Below are positions 1 to 23,124 of a stretch of 64,000 nt of DNA, piece by piece. Position 1 is the first letter of the stretch. Every line of letters begins with the position of its first letter. The DNA lies in assembly GCA_009760855.2 (NCBI GenBank), contig WPIO01000175.1, positions 489,830-553,829 on the forward strand. The letters run 5' to 3'. The notes under the pieces were generated by a model. That model was not told where the DNA came from, did no database searches, and saw nothing but the letters and a program-made list of their open reading frames with translations. A program made the position numbers and the translations under genes. The stretch is from Cristatella mucedo (taxonomy: Eukaryota > Bryozoa > Phylactolaemata > Cristatellidae).

Positions 1-129
1 TTCGACGCAGCCATAAACTCCTCGGTGAAGCCAGCAGTAAGTATCGACGGCCACAGTGCAGCCCTTGAACGTCTTTATATTAGTCGGCGTCTGCACATCC
101 TTGAGAAACGGTAGGCCTTTGATACCCAT
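1..129 (-). CDS. exo1: EXO1-like 5' exonuclease, first coding exon (partial)
   Basis: The minus strand encodes 43 residues starting MGIKGLPFLKDV and containing VAVDTYCWLHRGV, then runs off the window edge in frame. This is the N-terminus of the XPG/FEN1 nuclease N-domain. The VAVDTYCWLH block, with the metal-binding aspartate (here residue 29), is characteristic of exonuclease 1 rather than FEN1, XPG or GEN1. EXO1 is a nuclear 5'-3' exonuclease and flap endonuclease that resects DNA in mismatch repair and double-strand break repair. The ATG is the first after an in-frame TAA four codons upstream, and the nuclease family begins with an invariant Met-Gly, which fixes the start. No splice donor is visible before the edge. 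It is divergent from YIPF4. Because only the first 43 codons are present, an intact gene cannot be proven, but nothing here is broken. Confidence 0.92.
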   Translation of the reverse strand, partial: MGIKGLPFLKDVQTPTNIKTFKGCTVAVDTYCWLHRGVYGCVE

Positions 130-566
130 ATCGGCCGATTACGAAGGCGAGGTTGTCGCGTGAAGCCTAAAAATCAGGCGGCGAGGAGTGCTTAGAGAAT
201 TTTCGGGCCCAATATTTTCAGCGCGGTCGACTACGCAACCGACCATGCACCTGAGCTTACTAAACTCGACCCCCTCAGTGTTTGCTTTTCCCGCTCAGCG
301 TCCGCCACTTCCCACGTTAAAGAGCTCTCTGGCTAAGGTCGTGCTATCCGACGGCTGCGAAGCAAATACATTAACACCAGTCTAGACAATTTTTGCTTAG
401 TTGGCTGATTAAATAAATAATTTAAAAATAACAGCTTGCGCAAAAAACCTGGTCTAGTATTGGGATGCAAGCAGGTGGGTGGTGCTCATAATGGAACCCT
501 GTACGTTTCGCCGTTACAAAAGCATAGATATAGAGTTGGCGTTTGGCTCACCTTGACCTTGCCAGC
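130..566. promoter_or_regulatory. Shared intergenic promoter between EXO1 and YIPF4
   Basis: Only 437 bp separate the two divergent start codons, so both 5' UTRs and core promoters must lie here unless upstream non-coding exons exist. No TATA box sits at a convincing distance from either start. A TTTCCCGC element lies in the EXO1-proximal half and an AT-rich stretch lies at 408-432. A bidirectional promoter is inferred from the arrangement. Confidence 0.6.
287..294 (+). promoter_or_regulatory. E2F-type site TTTCCCGC
   Basis: Exact match to the E2F/DP consensus (TTTSSCGC), about 160 bp upstream of the EXO1 start. E2F control of S-phase DNA-repair genes is established in animals; function here is inferred from sequence and position only. 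Confidence 0.4.
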
Positions 567-12675
<12,109 letters not shown>

Positions 12676-12955
12676 CGGCCACCGCCGCCCGCCCACGCCC
12701 CCTAGCGCCTTCAAGGCGCCGCTCTTCAAGAAGGACGCGGTCAATCGACGGCGCTGCAGTTGCCTAACTCTCCTGCCGCGCCTCGCCGGCGCTGTGACTG
12801 CATTCCGCCCTGCTCGGGCTTTGTCGCGTCACCTCTGCTCTGCGAAGCAGCAGCAGCGGGGTCTCACCCGCGACCGGCTGCAGCCACCGCCACCGCTGCT
12901 GTGCGTCTGACCGGTCTGCTTGGCTGCCACGGGATGCCTAACCCCGTAACATCAT

Positions 12956-12991
12956 GCTGCCCAGCTGCCAGTCGACTGACAGCTGGGCAGC
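12956..12991. repeat. 36-bp palindrome, one mismatch
   Basis: Symmetric about 12973/12974: outer GCTGCCCAGCTG, centre CAGTCGACTG, mirrored on the right with one mismatched pair. It includes two CAGCTG E-boxes. In RNA it would form a strong hairpin about 280 nt after the YIPF4 stop. Confidence 0.8.
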
Positions 12992-13627
12992 TTGGAGAGG
13001 GGGCTTCAAGGCAGCTGTGCCGGAAGTGGTCACGTCCCGCTGCTGCTTCGTCGGAGCATGCCTGCTTCCTCTCGAGCAAAGAGCCGTGGCGCATTGGCCG
13101 ACGATCAACCATCCTATCTAAAACCAACCGTTGTCAACCTGCTGCCTGTTCGACCCATAGCAGCTCGGTAATTCAACCGCACACGGCTGGATTCGTGGGC
13201 TAGCGAAACGCGGCTCGCGAACTCTGGCGCAGCATGCCGCTGGCCCATCGCCGGCTGTGCTGTGGACGACAGTCTTGATGCGGCAGACGAGTTCGCCTGC
13301 CACATCGAGTCGTACATTTGCAGCCATGCTGCAGTCGGCTTGGCGAGAGACCAACCGCTGCATTTTTCGCGTCTGCCGAGACTGTGTGCCGATCAGCGGC
13401 AGCAGCTGCCGCTGACAAGCAGCTAGCTGCCTTCTCCTCGCAGCAGGGTGAGCTGTGAGCGCCAGCGAGCGAGCAGGAAAGCAGGAGCCCCTGTCGCCGA
13501 AGAAGTCGTGCACTGCAGCCGTGCCAGCTTATGGAAGCACTGACTCTTTGCCAATTGGTCGTCTTATCTGATGTTTCCTTTTTGTTTACATTAAATGCAA
13601 CGGGACAGTGCTTTGTAGAGCTACTTC

Positions 13628-13690
13628 ACGACCCAGGTCGTGGATTCAAGCCCTGCAGTGGACGATCCTTTATTTCCACTTCACCAGTTA
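13628..13690 (+). mobile_element. SINE-A central fragment
   Basis: CACGACCCAGGTCGTGGATTC (B-box side), GCAGTGGACGATCC and TTTATTTCCACT match the middle of SINE-A. Both ends are missing. Confidence 0.55.
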
Positions 13691-13929
13691 CTTGTCGTTT
13701 AGCAATTCGGTCGTCGGTAGAATCGCCGTTTCTCGCATGTGCGTTTGAGTGTTCGGCCGTTCAGCCGAGCCGATGTCACAGTCACCCATGTCGGCTTTCG
13801 TGCGGAGGCGTGTGACTGTGCCTAGTTTGCTGCCCATGAGTTCACGTGATATTTAGGCTGGAAGTGTTTTTTTCTGACAGCAATTGAGACTTCTTATCTG
13901 CAGCTTCAGCAAGCTTCAGCTTGGGCCGC

Positions 13930-14085
13930 TATCGCCTGCCAGGTCATGGTGCTCCCACTTCACGGCCGAGGTCGGTGTTCGAATCCAGCGGCAGCGGGCG
14001 ATCCTTTATTTTGCTAACTACAAGCCGTCATGATTGCCGATAAGGCTCTTTAGCTACACTAAATGCTGTTAAATCAGGTAAGATG
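13930..14085 (+). mobile_element. SINE-A copy, diverged
   Basis: CACGGCCGAGGTCGG, TTCGAATCC, GCGGGCGATCCTTTATT, GCCGATAAGGCTCTTTAGCT and TGCTGTTAAATCAGGT, in SINE-A order. Confidence 0.65.
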
Positions 14086-14610
14086 TAAAATAGCTGCCGC
14101 TGGCTGCCGATAAATTGCCCACTCCACTCAGACTAAATAGAATGCATAATTTGCTTTGAAAGTGTTTGGCTTATTAGCTTATCAGCTTTCGATGCTAGCA
14201 ACTAGGTACATACAGAATGGTTTCAGTAAAAACGATTGGTTTTATAGGTTTTTGAATTTGTAGTTTCGAGGCTTGAGTGACTGCCCTCAGCAATGGGCAA
14301 TGTGGCATGTGAAGGCTGTTTCGAAAGTTAATGGATTTAGCTTGAGGACCCGGAGCTACAATGGGGAAAGGGGTATTGGGTCGCCGACGCCGGCCTGTGC
14401 TCATCACCGCGAGGGCGCGGTTTGAGTTCTATATTAAAACTTAAGGTATCTGCAACTGCAAACACAAGACTTTATAACTGTTGCTGTAGCAGCACTTCCG
14501 TTCAAATCTATCAAATGGTGCATATCAGCAGCATTCCATCGCGTCACCACCTCCCTAGTTTCCCGGTGTAACTGGCAAAGGTATACTCAGCACAGTGTAT
14601 AGCCCAGGGT

Positions 14611-14962
14611 TAATAATAATAATATTAATAATGTACTTGATAAAACGCCCTCAGAGAACTTAATCTCTTTCTTGGCGCTTTACATTTGCTGCAAAGGGAA
14701 ATGCAATTGAATGGTAAGTAAAATTATGCTTGAAAAAAAGCAAAATGAATAACATGGTTAGGGGTGACATGCACAGGGTCAGCATGCAAATGTGGTTAGT
14801 GGCAGCATGCACAGTCAGCACGCATAAGCACATCAAGGACGAATCACAGGGACCCACTAAATGCTGTCCTAAATAGGTGTGTTTTTAGGTTCCTTTTAAA
14901 TGTGGTCAGGTCAGGGGATGTTTTGACGCAGGTCGGGAGGGAGTTCCAGGCTTTGGGAGCTC
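14611..14962 (-). mobile_element. L2-A 3' end
   Basis: (AAT)n tail, hairpin and C-terminal codons back to the NSLPTCVKTSPD region, then an abrupt 5' truncation at GAGCT. Confidence 0.8.
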
Positions 14963-16173
14963 TAACGGCCTAGTCTGCTTACTACCCGGTTGTAAAATGG
15001 GCTAAGCCAAACTGTACCTCTTCAGGCCAGAATGTACTCCGTCTGAAAAAAGACCCACAGCACAAAATATTTTAACTTTGACTAACTCTTTTAATTACTG
15101 TTGATTTTTCAGTGGCAATGATCCAAACAGAGAATATCGCAACAAACGTCACCGAAATCCGACCAAGAGCATGCCCGAATATCTAAAAAGCGTAAAAATG
15201 AAAGTTGAGATTTTCAATTGGATCAATTAAGGCAGTTTTCAGAAGCAGTCAATCGGTGGTGATGGTCTGCTTCGCTCTCTACAGTGGCTGGGCAGGGTCA
15301 TGCCTGCCATGATCAGCTCTCAGAGAGGTTTCACGTGAGAGCAGAGACTCGAAGGCTGTCTGCACGCTTTCGAGTGGTGCTACGTTGTTCGTTGCAAGTT
15401 GAAATTGAGATAATTAGGAGTAGATCGTGCGATAAGGTTCTGCGACGCAGCAATTATACCAACGATCGACACTGATGTCACAACCCCAGACAGCCAGAGG
15501 CCGTCCTCACTTACTTGCTCCTCAGACCAGCACGTAGTCCTATTAATAGATATAATTCATCCTTCGCCCCTCCTCCTGATAGCCTACACCCGAGGCCTGC
15601 TGTTGACCAGCAGATCGTGCTCACTATCGCCCTTAGCAATGTCAGGAGCGGCATCGTGAAAGGCGCCTGCGCGAACAGAGTGCGGAGGCCAGAGTTCCAG
15701 ACCTACTGGTCCTACTGAGCAGAAGGAGCGATCGCCCGATGGTTTTCAATTTGAAATTCAAGACACTTGCAGCGCGCCAGCATCTTTTGGTTTGTGTAGA
15801 TTGATTTAAAGCCAAGCAGCGAAACTCCAGCAGCAGGGGGACACGGGCAGCCGCCTTTGCAGCGAGTGATGTCTCGGCTTTCAAGATTCCTTATTAAGTC
15901 GAGGTCGCTCAGAATTACGCAGTGCTGACATTTTCCGCCGTCTGTAATGGCAAAATCACAATGTCTGGGCGCATTGCTACGCTGGAGAATTTTCTTCAGC
16001 GTACGCAGAGCCTGAGTTTTTTGTGTGGATAGGCATACCGTAGCCATCGTTCCGAAACAATTTGTACAAAAGACGAGGCAGGTGAGAGATCGGAGTAAAT
16101 GAGTACCTTAAGATAAGAACGGTGAGTGCAGAGAATAAGGGACCACGGTCGGCACTGGCGTGGATTAGTTAGT
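14963..16173. other. Unassigned intergenic stretch
   Basis: No repeat family recognised. It holds the cysteine-containing open frame at 15712-16047, listed separately; otherwise nothing I can support. Confidence 0.5.
15712..16047 (-). CDS. Uncharacterised open frame, Cys-containing (candidate)
   Basis: 111 codons from an ATG to a stop on the minus strand. The first third is basic (STQKTQALRTLKKILQR), followed by a cluster of cysteines: HCDF, GGKCQHCV, TRCKGGCPCPP, then LARCKCLEF. There is no signal peptide or membrane segment, and I do not recognise a family. The spacing of CxxC, CxxxC and CxC pairs is unusual for random sequence, and the composition is not GC-driven, which is why it is listed. 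It could be an exon, a relic or chance; there is no supporting splice model. Confidence 0.25.
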   Translation of the reverse strand: MATVCLSTQKTQALRTLKKILQRSNAPRHCDFAITDGGKCQHCVILSDLDLIRNLESRDITRCKGGCPCPPAAGVSLLGFKSIYTNQKMLARCKCLEFQIENHRAIAPSAQ

Positions 16174-16385
16174 CATAATAATAATAATAATAAGTTTTTT
16201 AGAGTGCCCTTGGAGAACTGAATCTCTTTTCAGTCACTTTATACGTGCTGTAAAGGAAGCGTGATTAAGTGGTTAGTGCTAGCATGCTCAATGTCAACAA
16301 GCATAACATGGTTAGAAGTGACATGGAAGGAGTCAACATGCAAATATGATCAGTGACAGCAGCATAGTGTCATCACGTAAAGATT
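16174..16385 (-). mobile_element. L2-A 3' end, diverged
   Basis: (AAT)n, GCCCTTGGAGAACTGAATCTC, then the downstream L2-A 3' UTR with ACATGG, GTCAACATGCAAATATG and CAGTG blocks. Confidence 0.7.
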
Positions 16386-16571
16386 CGTGTGTGCATCGCT
16401 CAAAACTGTTGACATGACGTTGTATAATTTGACCTAGGGGTATAATGTGGCTTAGGGAGTAATTCATCTCCGGAAATGAGAGAGGCCAATGTCGTTTAAA
16501 CTCCAGCTATACTCCGACCTGAAGAAACAAGTCCAGAACATCAGAAAGCCTTGTTGTTGAGTTCCATTTGG

Positions 16572-16650
16572 TAGTAATAATACTAATAAATTTGGTATAG
16601 AGCCCTCAGAGAATTCAATCTCTTTTAGGCACTTTGCACTTGCTAAGATA
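16572..16650 (-). mobile_element. L2-A 3' tail
   Basis: AATAATACTAATAAATTTGG, GCCCTCAGAGAATTCAATCTC and GGCACTTTGCACTTGC. Confidence 0.7.
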
Positions 16651-16802
16651 GGGGATTAAGCGAAAATGGAATGGAAGATATTTTTACCAATAGAGTTTAA
16701 CATAAACATTGTTAGCGCTTCGTAGCTAATAGATATGTTTTGATAGCGAAAGAAATATATACTGAAGAGAGAGAGAGAGAGGGAAGGAGAGAGACAGAGA
16801 CG

Positions 16803-18060
16803 TCCTATCTCAGTGGGAGACTCCAGAGTATTGACGTGAATGGACAAAGATCATCTGAAGTACCTCTGAAATATGAAGTACCTCAGGGCTCCGTGCTAGG
16901 TCCGGTTCGTTTCACGGTTCATACTCTCCCTCTTGCTGATGTGATTGCCAAGCACAATTTAGGCTATCACTTCTATGCGGATGACACTCAGTTGTACCTT
17001 TGCTTTGATCCCTCCCAGCCTTCGAGCACCTCAAACTCTCTCAACTCACTTGCTGCATGCATTGATGACATCCGCACATGGATGGCAGCAAATTTTCTAA
17101 AAACTAAACAACAATAAAACTAACTTACTAGTTATGGGCAAACCCAGTGTGATTAAGAGATTGGAAAGGCTGACTCTCAAAATTGGCTCTGCCAGCATAT
17201 CTCCTGTTGCATCAGCTCGAAATCTAGGTGTCGTATTCCAAAGCGACCTCTCGTTAGACGACCATATTAGCTCCACAGTCAAATATGCCTATTTTCAGCT
17301 CCATGACATTGCTAAAATTCGGGTTTGTTTAGATAAGGATACCATATCCAAGTTGGTCCATGCATTCGTGACATCCCGTCTCGACTTCTGCAACTCACTG
17401 CTTACTGGCCTACCAGCATGTGCGATCAGGCGATTGCAGCTAGTGCAAAACTCTGCAGCTAGGCTTGTCTGTCGTGAGCGTCCCAGTTGTCACATTACTC
17501 CACTTCTTGTCGACCTACACTGGCTACCAGTCAAGCAACGGATTGAGTTCAAGGTTTTGTCGCTCACTTTTAGGTCCCTTCATTCTATGGCTCCAGCCTA
17601 TCTGTCAGATATACTACCCCATCAGGCCTAACATCGTATCACCCACTTTTTGGAATCTGACAGTCTACAAATACCTCGTACAAACCTCAAATCCTTTGGA
17701 GACCGTGCATTTAGTTCGTATGCTCCCAAAGCCTGGAACTCCCTCCCGATCTGCATCAGAACATCCCCTGACCTGACCACAATTAAAAGGAACTTAAAAA
17801 CACACCTATTTAGGACAGCATTTAGTGGGTCCCTGTGATTTGTCCTTGATGTGCTTATGCGTGCTGACACTGTGTATGCTGCCACTAACCACATTTGCAT
17901 GCTGACTGTGTATGTCACCTCTAACCATATTATTCATTGTGTTTGTTTTTCAAGCATGATTTTACTTACCATTCAATTGCATTTTCCTTTGCAGCAAATG
18001 TAAAGCGCCAAGAAAGAGATTAAGTTCTCTGAGGGGCTTTATCAAGTGTATTATTATTAT
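16803..18060 (+). mobile_element. L2-A LINE, 5'-truncated with RT domain
   Basis: Encodes YLSGRLQSIDVNGQRSSEV, VPQGSVLGPV, FYADDTQLYLCFDPSQPS, then the full C-terminal domain, 3' UTR, terminal hairpin and (ATT)n. It is inactivated by a frameshift and stop just after WMAANFLK (about 17,100-17,116) and by a TAA replacing Lys in HQAKH (about 17,630). The 5' junction is a (GA)n tract. Confidence 0.9.
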
Positions 18061-18072
18061 TACGGAGGGAGG

Positions 18073-18127
<55 letters not shown>

Positions 18128-18148
18128 AGAGGGAGAGAGAGAGAAAGT

Positions 18149-18197
<49 letters not shown>

Positions 18198-18236
18198 TGA
18201 GAGAGCGAAAGTGAGAGAGAGGGAGAGAAAGAGGGT
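18061..18236 (+). repeat. (GA)n microsatellite
   Basis: About 175 bp of GA/GGGA directly after the poly-ATT end of the L2-A copy. Confidence 0.95.
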
Positions 18237-18496
18237 CCACATACGGTCAGTTGTACAGAAATTAGTGACTGTCGATGCTGAGCATGTGCAATCGTTGATA
18301 TTATCCGATTTTTGGGCCTATGAGCTTGAGCCAAGTAAGCAACTGAATCAATCAAGGAGGGAAATTGTGCAGTTAAGAGTCAGTTCCTCGTAGGAATGAA
18401 TGATTGAATCACACGATACTCGGAACGGAAACTTTTTGTACGAAAATATCCTAATAATAATTTCGGAAAAATAAGAAATATAAAAATCTACGAAAT

Positions 18497-18660
18497 AAAA
18501 TCTCTGCTGATTTAACAGCCTCGTTGATAGCGACAGAAGTGCTTTATTGGCTATCACCACCGCTTGCTGTTGGAAATAAATGATCGCTCATCTGCAGAAT
18601 TCGAACCCACGATTTCGGTCTTGAAGAAGGAGCACCTTACCTCTGAGCTATCACGGCCGT
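18497..18660 (-). mobile_element. SINE-A copy
   Basis: CTGATTTAACAGCC, ATAGCGACAGAAG, GGCTATCACCACCGCTTGC, inverted B box AATTCGAACCC and CACCTTACCTCTGAGC, ending CACGGCCG. Confidence 0.75.
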
Positions 18661-18689
18661 AAATGTCGGGACAGTAAGAAGTGTAAAGA

Positions 18690-18850
18690 TTGGTTGATAA
18701 GTCAGTCTCATTTATACAGTGGTAGAAGAGTCTTTATGACTATCACACCCCTTGCAGTAGGCAACGAAAGATTGTGCGAGGCAATACTTTACTTAAACCA
18801 TCGCCCCGGGTCGTGAAAGCGAAAGTACCTTAACCGTGGTGGGAAGACGC
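18690..18850 (-). mobile_element. SINE-A copy, diverged
   Basis: TATACAGTGGTAGAAGAG, CTATCACACCCCTTGCAGT and CGGGTCGTGAAAGC-like blocks in antisense SINE-A order, next to the previous copy and in the same orientation. Confidence 0.6.
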
Positions 18851-19590
18851 AGGGCTAACTGAAGGTGATAGGAAAGTATCTACGTGAGCGTCTATTCTGA
18901 TTGAGTAGTTAGTAAGTTTCTGTCTGGTCTCGGTTGCAACAATAGAATCAAGGGCGTCAAGAATCGTTTTGAATATCATTTGGTGTTTGTTCCATACATT
19001 CCATGCACTCCATGGGCTCGTTTAAGAGTGGCCCGTGTATTTTTAGAGCAAATAAGACAATTAAGTTGGCTGAATTACCGGGTTGGAAAAACAGCCAAAA
19101 ATTTAACAGACACGTGCCGTTCAGAGCTAAAAAATGAGTTACAACCTAAAGTACATTCGAAAAAGAATAAGATAAAGCCAACAGAACCGTGCTGTTCAAG
19201 CGTATTCAAAGTCTAAATGGTCGCCCGGTCCCAGCTCTAACGTGGTCCGTGCCCTACATGGAGACATTGCAATTAGCACAACATTTAGAGCTTGGGGTTT
19301 CATTAGCAAGTTAGATCGTCCTGTAATTGAGGACGAGCTGTTTGGGTTGGATTAAATTTGTCGCCGGTGTACTAAGACTCACTTGGTGGACAGAGTAAAT
19401 TAAAATTAGAGAGCGGGTTTACACTAGTTAGCCACTGCCAAAAATTAGGGGTAGGACACACAAACGATCAGTCCAGATAGAGACCTAGACCAAGCCAGCT
19501 TTCTGAATAGATCCATCGAAAACCTAGCATGTGTCAGAGAGGACACTCAGATTAAAATCTGGGAATTCGCTGAACGTTTCACAGTTTCAT
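18851..19590. other. Unassigned stretch
   Basis: AT-rich sequence with no recognised repeat or gene. A 78-codon frame at 18,980-19,216 has no family resemblance. Confidence 0.4.
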
Positions 19591-19591
19591 A

Positions 19592-20200
19592 ATAATAATA
19601 ATACACTTGATAAAGCGCCTCAGACAACTCAATCTCTTTCTAGGCGCTTTAGATTTGCTGCAAAGGAAACACGATCGAGTGGTGACTGGTATCATGTTTG
19701 ATAAGCAACATGAACTACATAGTTGGAAGTGACATGCACAGGGTCAGCATGCAAGTGTGGTTAGTGGCAGCATGCAACAGTGTCAGCACGCATAAGCACA
19801 TAAAGAACGAATCACATGGACCCACTAAATGCTGTCATAAAGAGGTGCGTTTCTAATTTCTTTTTAAATGTGGTCAAGTCAGGTGATGTCGTGACGAAAG
19901 TCTGGAGTGAGTTCCGCGCTTTGGGAGTATACTTTATAAAGATACGGTCTCCAATGGATTTGAGGTTTGTACGAGGTATTGGTAAATAGTTAGAGTACGA
20001 AAAGCGGGTGGTATGATGCTTCGCCTGTTGGAGCAGTAGATCTTCTAGGTAGGCTGAGGCCAAAGAATGAAGGAACCTAAAGTGAGAGACAAAACCTTGA
20101 ATTCAATCTGTGTGTGTTGCTTTATTGGTAGCCAGTGCATGTCTGCGAGAAATGTAGCAACTTCGACGCTCACAACAGACGGCCTAGCAGCCGAGTTTGA
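19592..20200 (-). mobile_element. L2-A LINE, 5'-truncated and decayed
   Basis: (AAT)n, hairpin, 3' UTR and C-terminal domain with MASAYLEDLLLQQAKH, NLKSIGDRIF and PDLTTFKKKLETHLF. Disrupted further upstream. Confidence 0.8.
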
Positions 20201-21250
20201 GAGATCACCGGATATGATCAGCGATTCTCATGATGCAGTTAAGATTACTATTGGGAAGACGTTCAATGTCATTATCGCTCAATTAATGAAATCAAAAAAG
20301 GACAGAAATCGTGACATAATATATACAAGGCCGTAGTGCATATAATGCACTGAGTTCATGAACAATAAGTCTCATGGGAATAGTGCCTTCCATACGTCGG
20401 CCATCAGCCAAAAGATAAAGAGATATATTCCCGATATTGAGCATGCGATTCGCCGGTAGAGCCACTGCTTGGAAAGTATGGGCTTCCGGTGACTGGAATA
20501 CCAAAATGAGTGCCGTCTCCTTGCAGGCCTTGTATTTACGGCCTGACCTCGCAGCCTGTCAACTGACTCACCGCCTTTCCTCTAAATAGAGCCTGGCAGG
20601 ACGCAACAATGCTCGACGCCCCCGTTCGCAGTTATAAAACAACATTGCAGAGAGTAATGCCACACTTTGGTACACATGTCATTCGAGTAAATAAATAATG
20701 CCCCACCCCGTGGACATTCGTTACCCTTTGCTGCATGACTCGCAGGAGCCATGTCGACCCTGTGTCCTGATTCAGCAATGCACGGACGTCGGCCGAATTC
20801 AGCTTCAATGAGTCATGGACACAGCGACGCTCTAAAGGTTGCTCTGAAGCAGGCGCTGTCGGCGCGGTTACGTATCCGCAGCTGCCGTGCCTTTCATGCG
20901 CACGAGTGGATAATCATTGAGTGGAGAGCAACCGGATCTCCTCAGGCTCATGGTCTCGATCGCCATATCTTCGCAATAGGTAGACTCCTCAGTTTTATTT
21001 TACGACACAATGAGTCTTCATCAATTGCACGGTCTTTACAGTGCAAAGTTGGTTAAACTCCTCACTCGAAGATCACAGGACTGCGATAACAAAGTTTCAA
21101 AGTCAACGGAATCGTCGTTGAAGTAATCAGGGAGTCGTTACAATCTGCAGATTAAGGTGTTTTCCCAAAGAGACAAAAAGTGAAGATCAGTCTTGGAAAC
21201 TTAGAACTCACGAGAGATACAGTGTCATACACTTTGTCATCGTAAAGGAT

Positions 21251-21732
21251 TCACATGCGACAAAGCCACATCAGTCCATTGCACATCTTTGCAGGAATAA
21301 GTGCCCTCATCGGACACGTAGTAACAACATAGCACGGCAACAGTCCCATTACTCCAAGTCCCCATACCATCAGCAGCCCGATCATAGACGAGTTAAACTG
21401 CTTTTCCAGTAACAAAGCATTAGCCGCAGTTTTCACTGTAGCAGTCTTTAAGCAAGGTAAAAAGCTGTCGCAGGCTCCGGTCGATGGCAATAACCGGCAA
21501 TAAACAAACGACCAGTTTGCTCCGCCACGTCGTCAGCCGAAGCTAAGGTACCAGACACCTGATGGTTGTCAACCGTTGCTTTCCCGCTATCGCGTAAAGT
21601 CACACACTCTGGCTCCCCCAAGGGCGGTATAACAGGGTACAAGTCCAATGTTGGGTTTCCCAATTCCAACACACGAGTCTCCGACCATGGCCCAAACCGG
21701 TCCTGAATTGCCCACCTAATTTCCCGGAACAT
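21251..21732 (-). pseudogene. Possible decayed coding sequence, unidentified
   Basis: Two overlapping minus-strand frames: 21,448-21,732 (starts MFREIRWAIQDRFGPW, contains PVIPPLGEPECVTLRD) and 21,251-21,490 (contains a hydrophobic MIGLLMVWGLGVMGLLPCYV segment). They share the transition CHRPEPATAF / STGACDSFLP, so a single frameshift would join an ectodomain-like part to a membrane segment. Upstream, a third frame reads GLNFECNSDCITMKL. This pattern fits a relic of a membrane protein or retroelement; I cannot name it, and chance is not excluded. Confidence 0.2.
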
Positions 21733-22185
21733 CCAAACTAGCTTCAGTGAGTTTCATCGTAATACAGTCGCTATTGCATTCAAAATTTAGCCCCGTAAAA
21801 GTCGCAGCATAGCTCGCAGCAGCCTGCTTGTTAGCCGTGGCTCTTATTTAAACATTGCCTTTCGCAGCTGATATCGAAATAACTCCACCTCTACGGTCAG
21901 AGTATTTACATTCTCAAAGTAGAAATTTCAAATTCTGCTTCGTGCTATTGAGCCGCCAGTACTGCCTTGTCAACTCTTCGGAATGAAAGCTGATAAGCGT
22001 ATCGTATAAATTTGGTTTGATATGGCTCTTCAATGTGCATAATATAGTGTTAAAGCTGCACCGTGGTTTTTTTAATTTTTATCCGGAGATTCCTCAATTG
22101 AATTCTACATTGTGGCAGATACTGCTGCTGCTTCTGACTTCAGCGTTCAAAGACTCTCTGATGGGGGCAGTACGCGAAGCTCGTG

Positions 22186-22297
22186 TACAATGCACAATAT
22201 ACAATGTACAATGCACAATGCACAATGTACAATGTACAATGTACAATGTACAATGTACAATGTACAATGTATAATGTACAATGTACAATGTACAATG
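22186..22297 (+). repeat. 8-bp tandem array (GTACAATG)n
   Basis: About 14 near-identical copies of an 8-bp unit, with GTACAATG and GCACAATG variants. The unit contains the palindrome GTAC, so the array can pair with itself. Confidence 0.9.
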
Positions 22298-23124
22298 CCC
22301 TGGCTCTGCTGCAATGTTTACCAATGCAGTCGTAAACAGTGAGACCGGCGCGTGACGATAGCAAATGGTTCTTAGCAATTACCCGACGCATCCGACACCA
22401 AACGATACAAACGCAGCGTAACGGCTTCTAAACTAATGTCCTAAAGGCCGCAAGCACTGTGCTCACTTACGTATTCGTCCGCACCGACGCGCGACAGTTC
22501 CGGTAACGCCTGAACCTTGCGTCGCAGCCAACGACTCTTACATGCAGCACGGCCCCCTACGAGTCGCCAGCCGCCAAGGCTCAGTCGTCAGGGGTCATTT
22601 GATGCTGCAAGGTTGAGACCTGTAAACGCACCACCAATCCGCGAAAGTTCCCCCAGCTGTCGGGGAACGCGGCAGGAACGACGAGCACTCTTACCTTTAA
22701 CCTTAACCTTAACTTTAACCTTAAGCTAACTAGTCTGTATCCGTTGCGTAGAGAAATATCTTCTGGATCCTTGAAGGGTTTCAGTTTTCCAGAAAAGGTC
22801 ACAGCTTGAAACAGCTCTTTTGATGCCCAAAATGCATCTCCTAACTGCCCGACTCGCGCCCTCCTCGAGTGACAAGTTTCCGGTCTGCGGCGCTCAGAGC
22901 AGAATGACTGCTGGCGAACAAACCCGGGGGGGGGCGGGGCGGGCGGGCGGAAACGATTTACTGCCTGGGAAATTGTAAGCACCGCACAGCGAGTCGTCTT
23001 GATGAGCGCAGGCGCGGACAGCGAGGTCAACAGCCGGAAAAAGATGGCGCCGATGTCGCGTTCGCATGAGAGACTACCGGAGCCGATAGACCCCTATCAG
23101 CGGTTAAATCATTAGCCTGGGCAC

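Larger units (their letters stand above)
12676..14610. other. YIPF4 downstream region
   Basis: No gene recognised. The first part is GC-rich and CTG/CAG-rich and probably includes the YIPF4 3' UTR. An ATTAAA at 13590-13595 is the nearest poly(A)-signal-like hexamer I noticed. A long near-perfect palindrome lies at 12956-12991 and two SINE-A pieces at 13628-13690 and 13930-14085. Short frames on both strands show no family resemblance. Confidence 0.5.
20201..23124. other. Unassigned 2.9-kb stretch
   Basis: No L2 or SINE recognised. It contains an 8-bp tandem array at 22,186-22,297, a short CCTTAA-type run near 22,695-22,725 and a (GGGGC)-rich spot near 22,926. Minus-strand frames at 21,251-21,732 have protein-like composition but overlap in different phases, as expected of a decayed coding sequence. 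Not identified. Confidence 0.4.

Noticed and set aside
188-385. 65-codon frame between EXO1 and YIPF4
   Set aside because: Lies in the shared promoter, starts with an alternative codon, and has no recognised homology.
18020-18355. Ser-Leu repeat frames
   Set aside because: Translations of (GA)n/(CT)n microsatellites; the same applies to frames at 24,521-25,081, 33,870-34,493 and 51,256-51,581.
22186-22297. CRISPR-like array
   Set aside because: Contiguous 8-bp tandem repeats with no spacers, in an animal genome.
22695-22725. Telomere-like repeat
   Set aside because: The unit is CCTTAA-type, not TTAGGG, and only about five degenerate copies are present.
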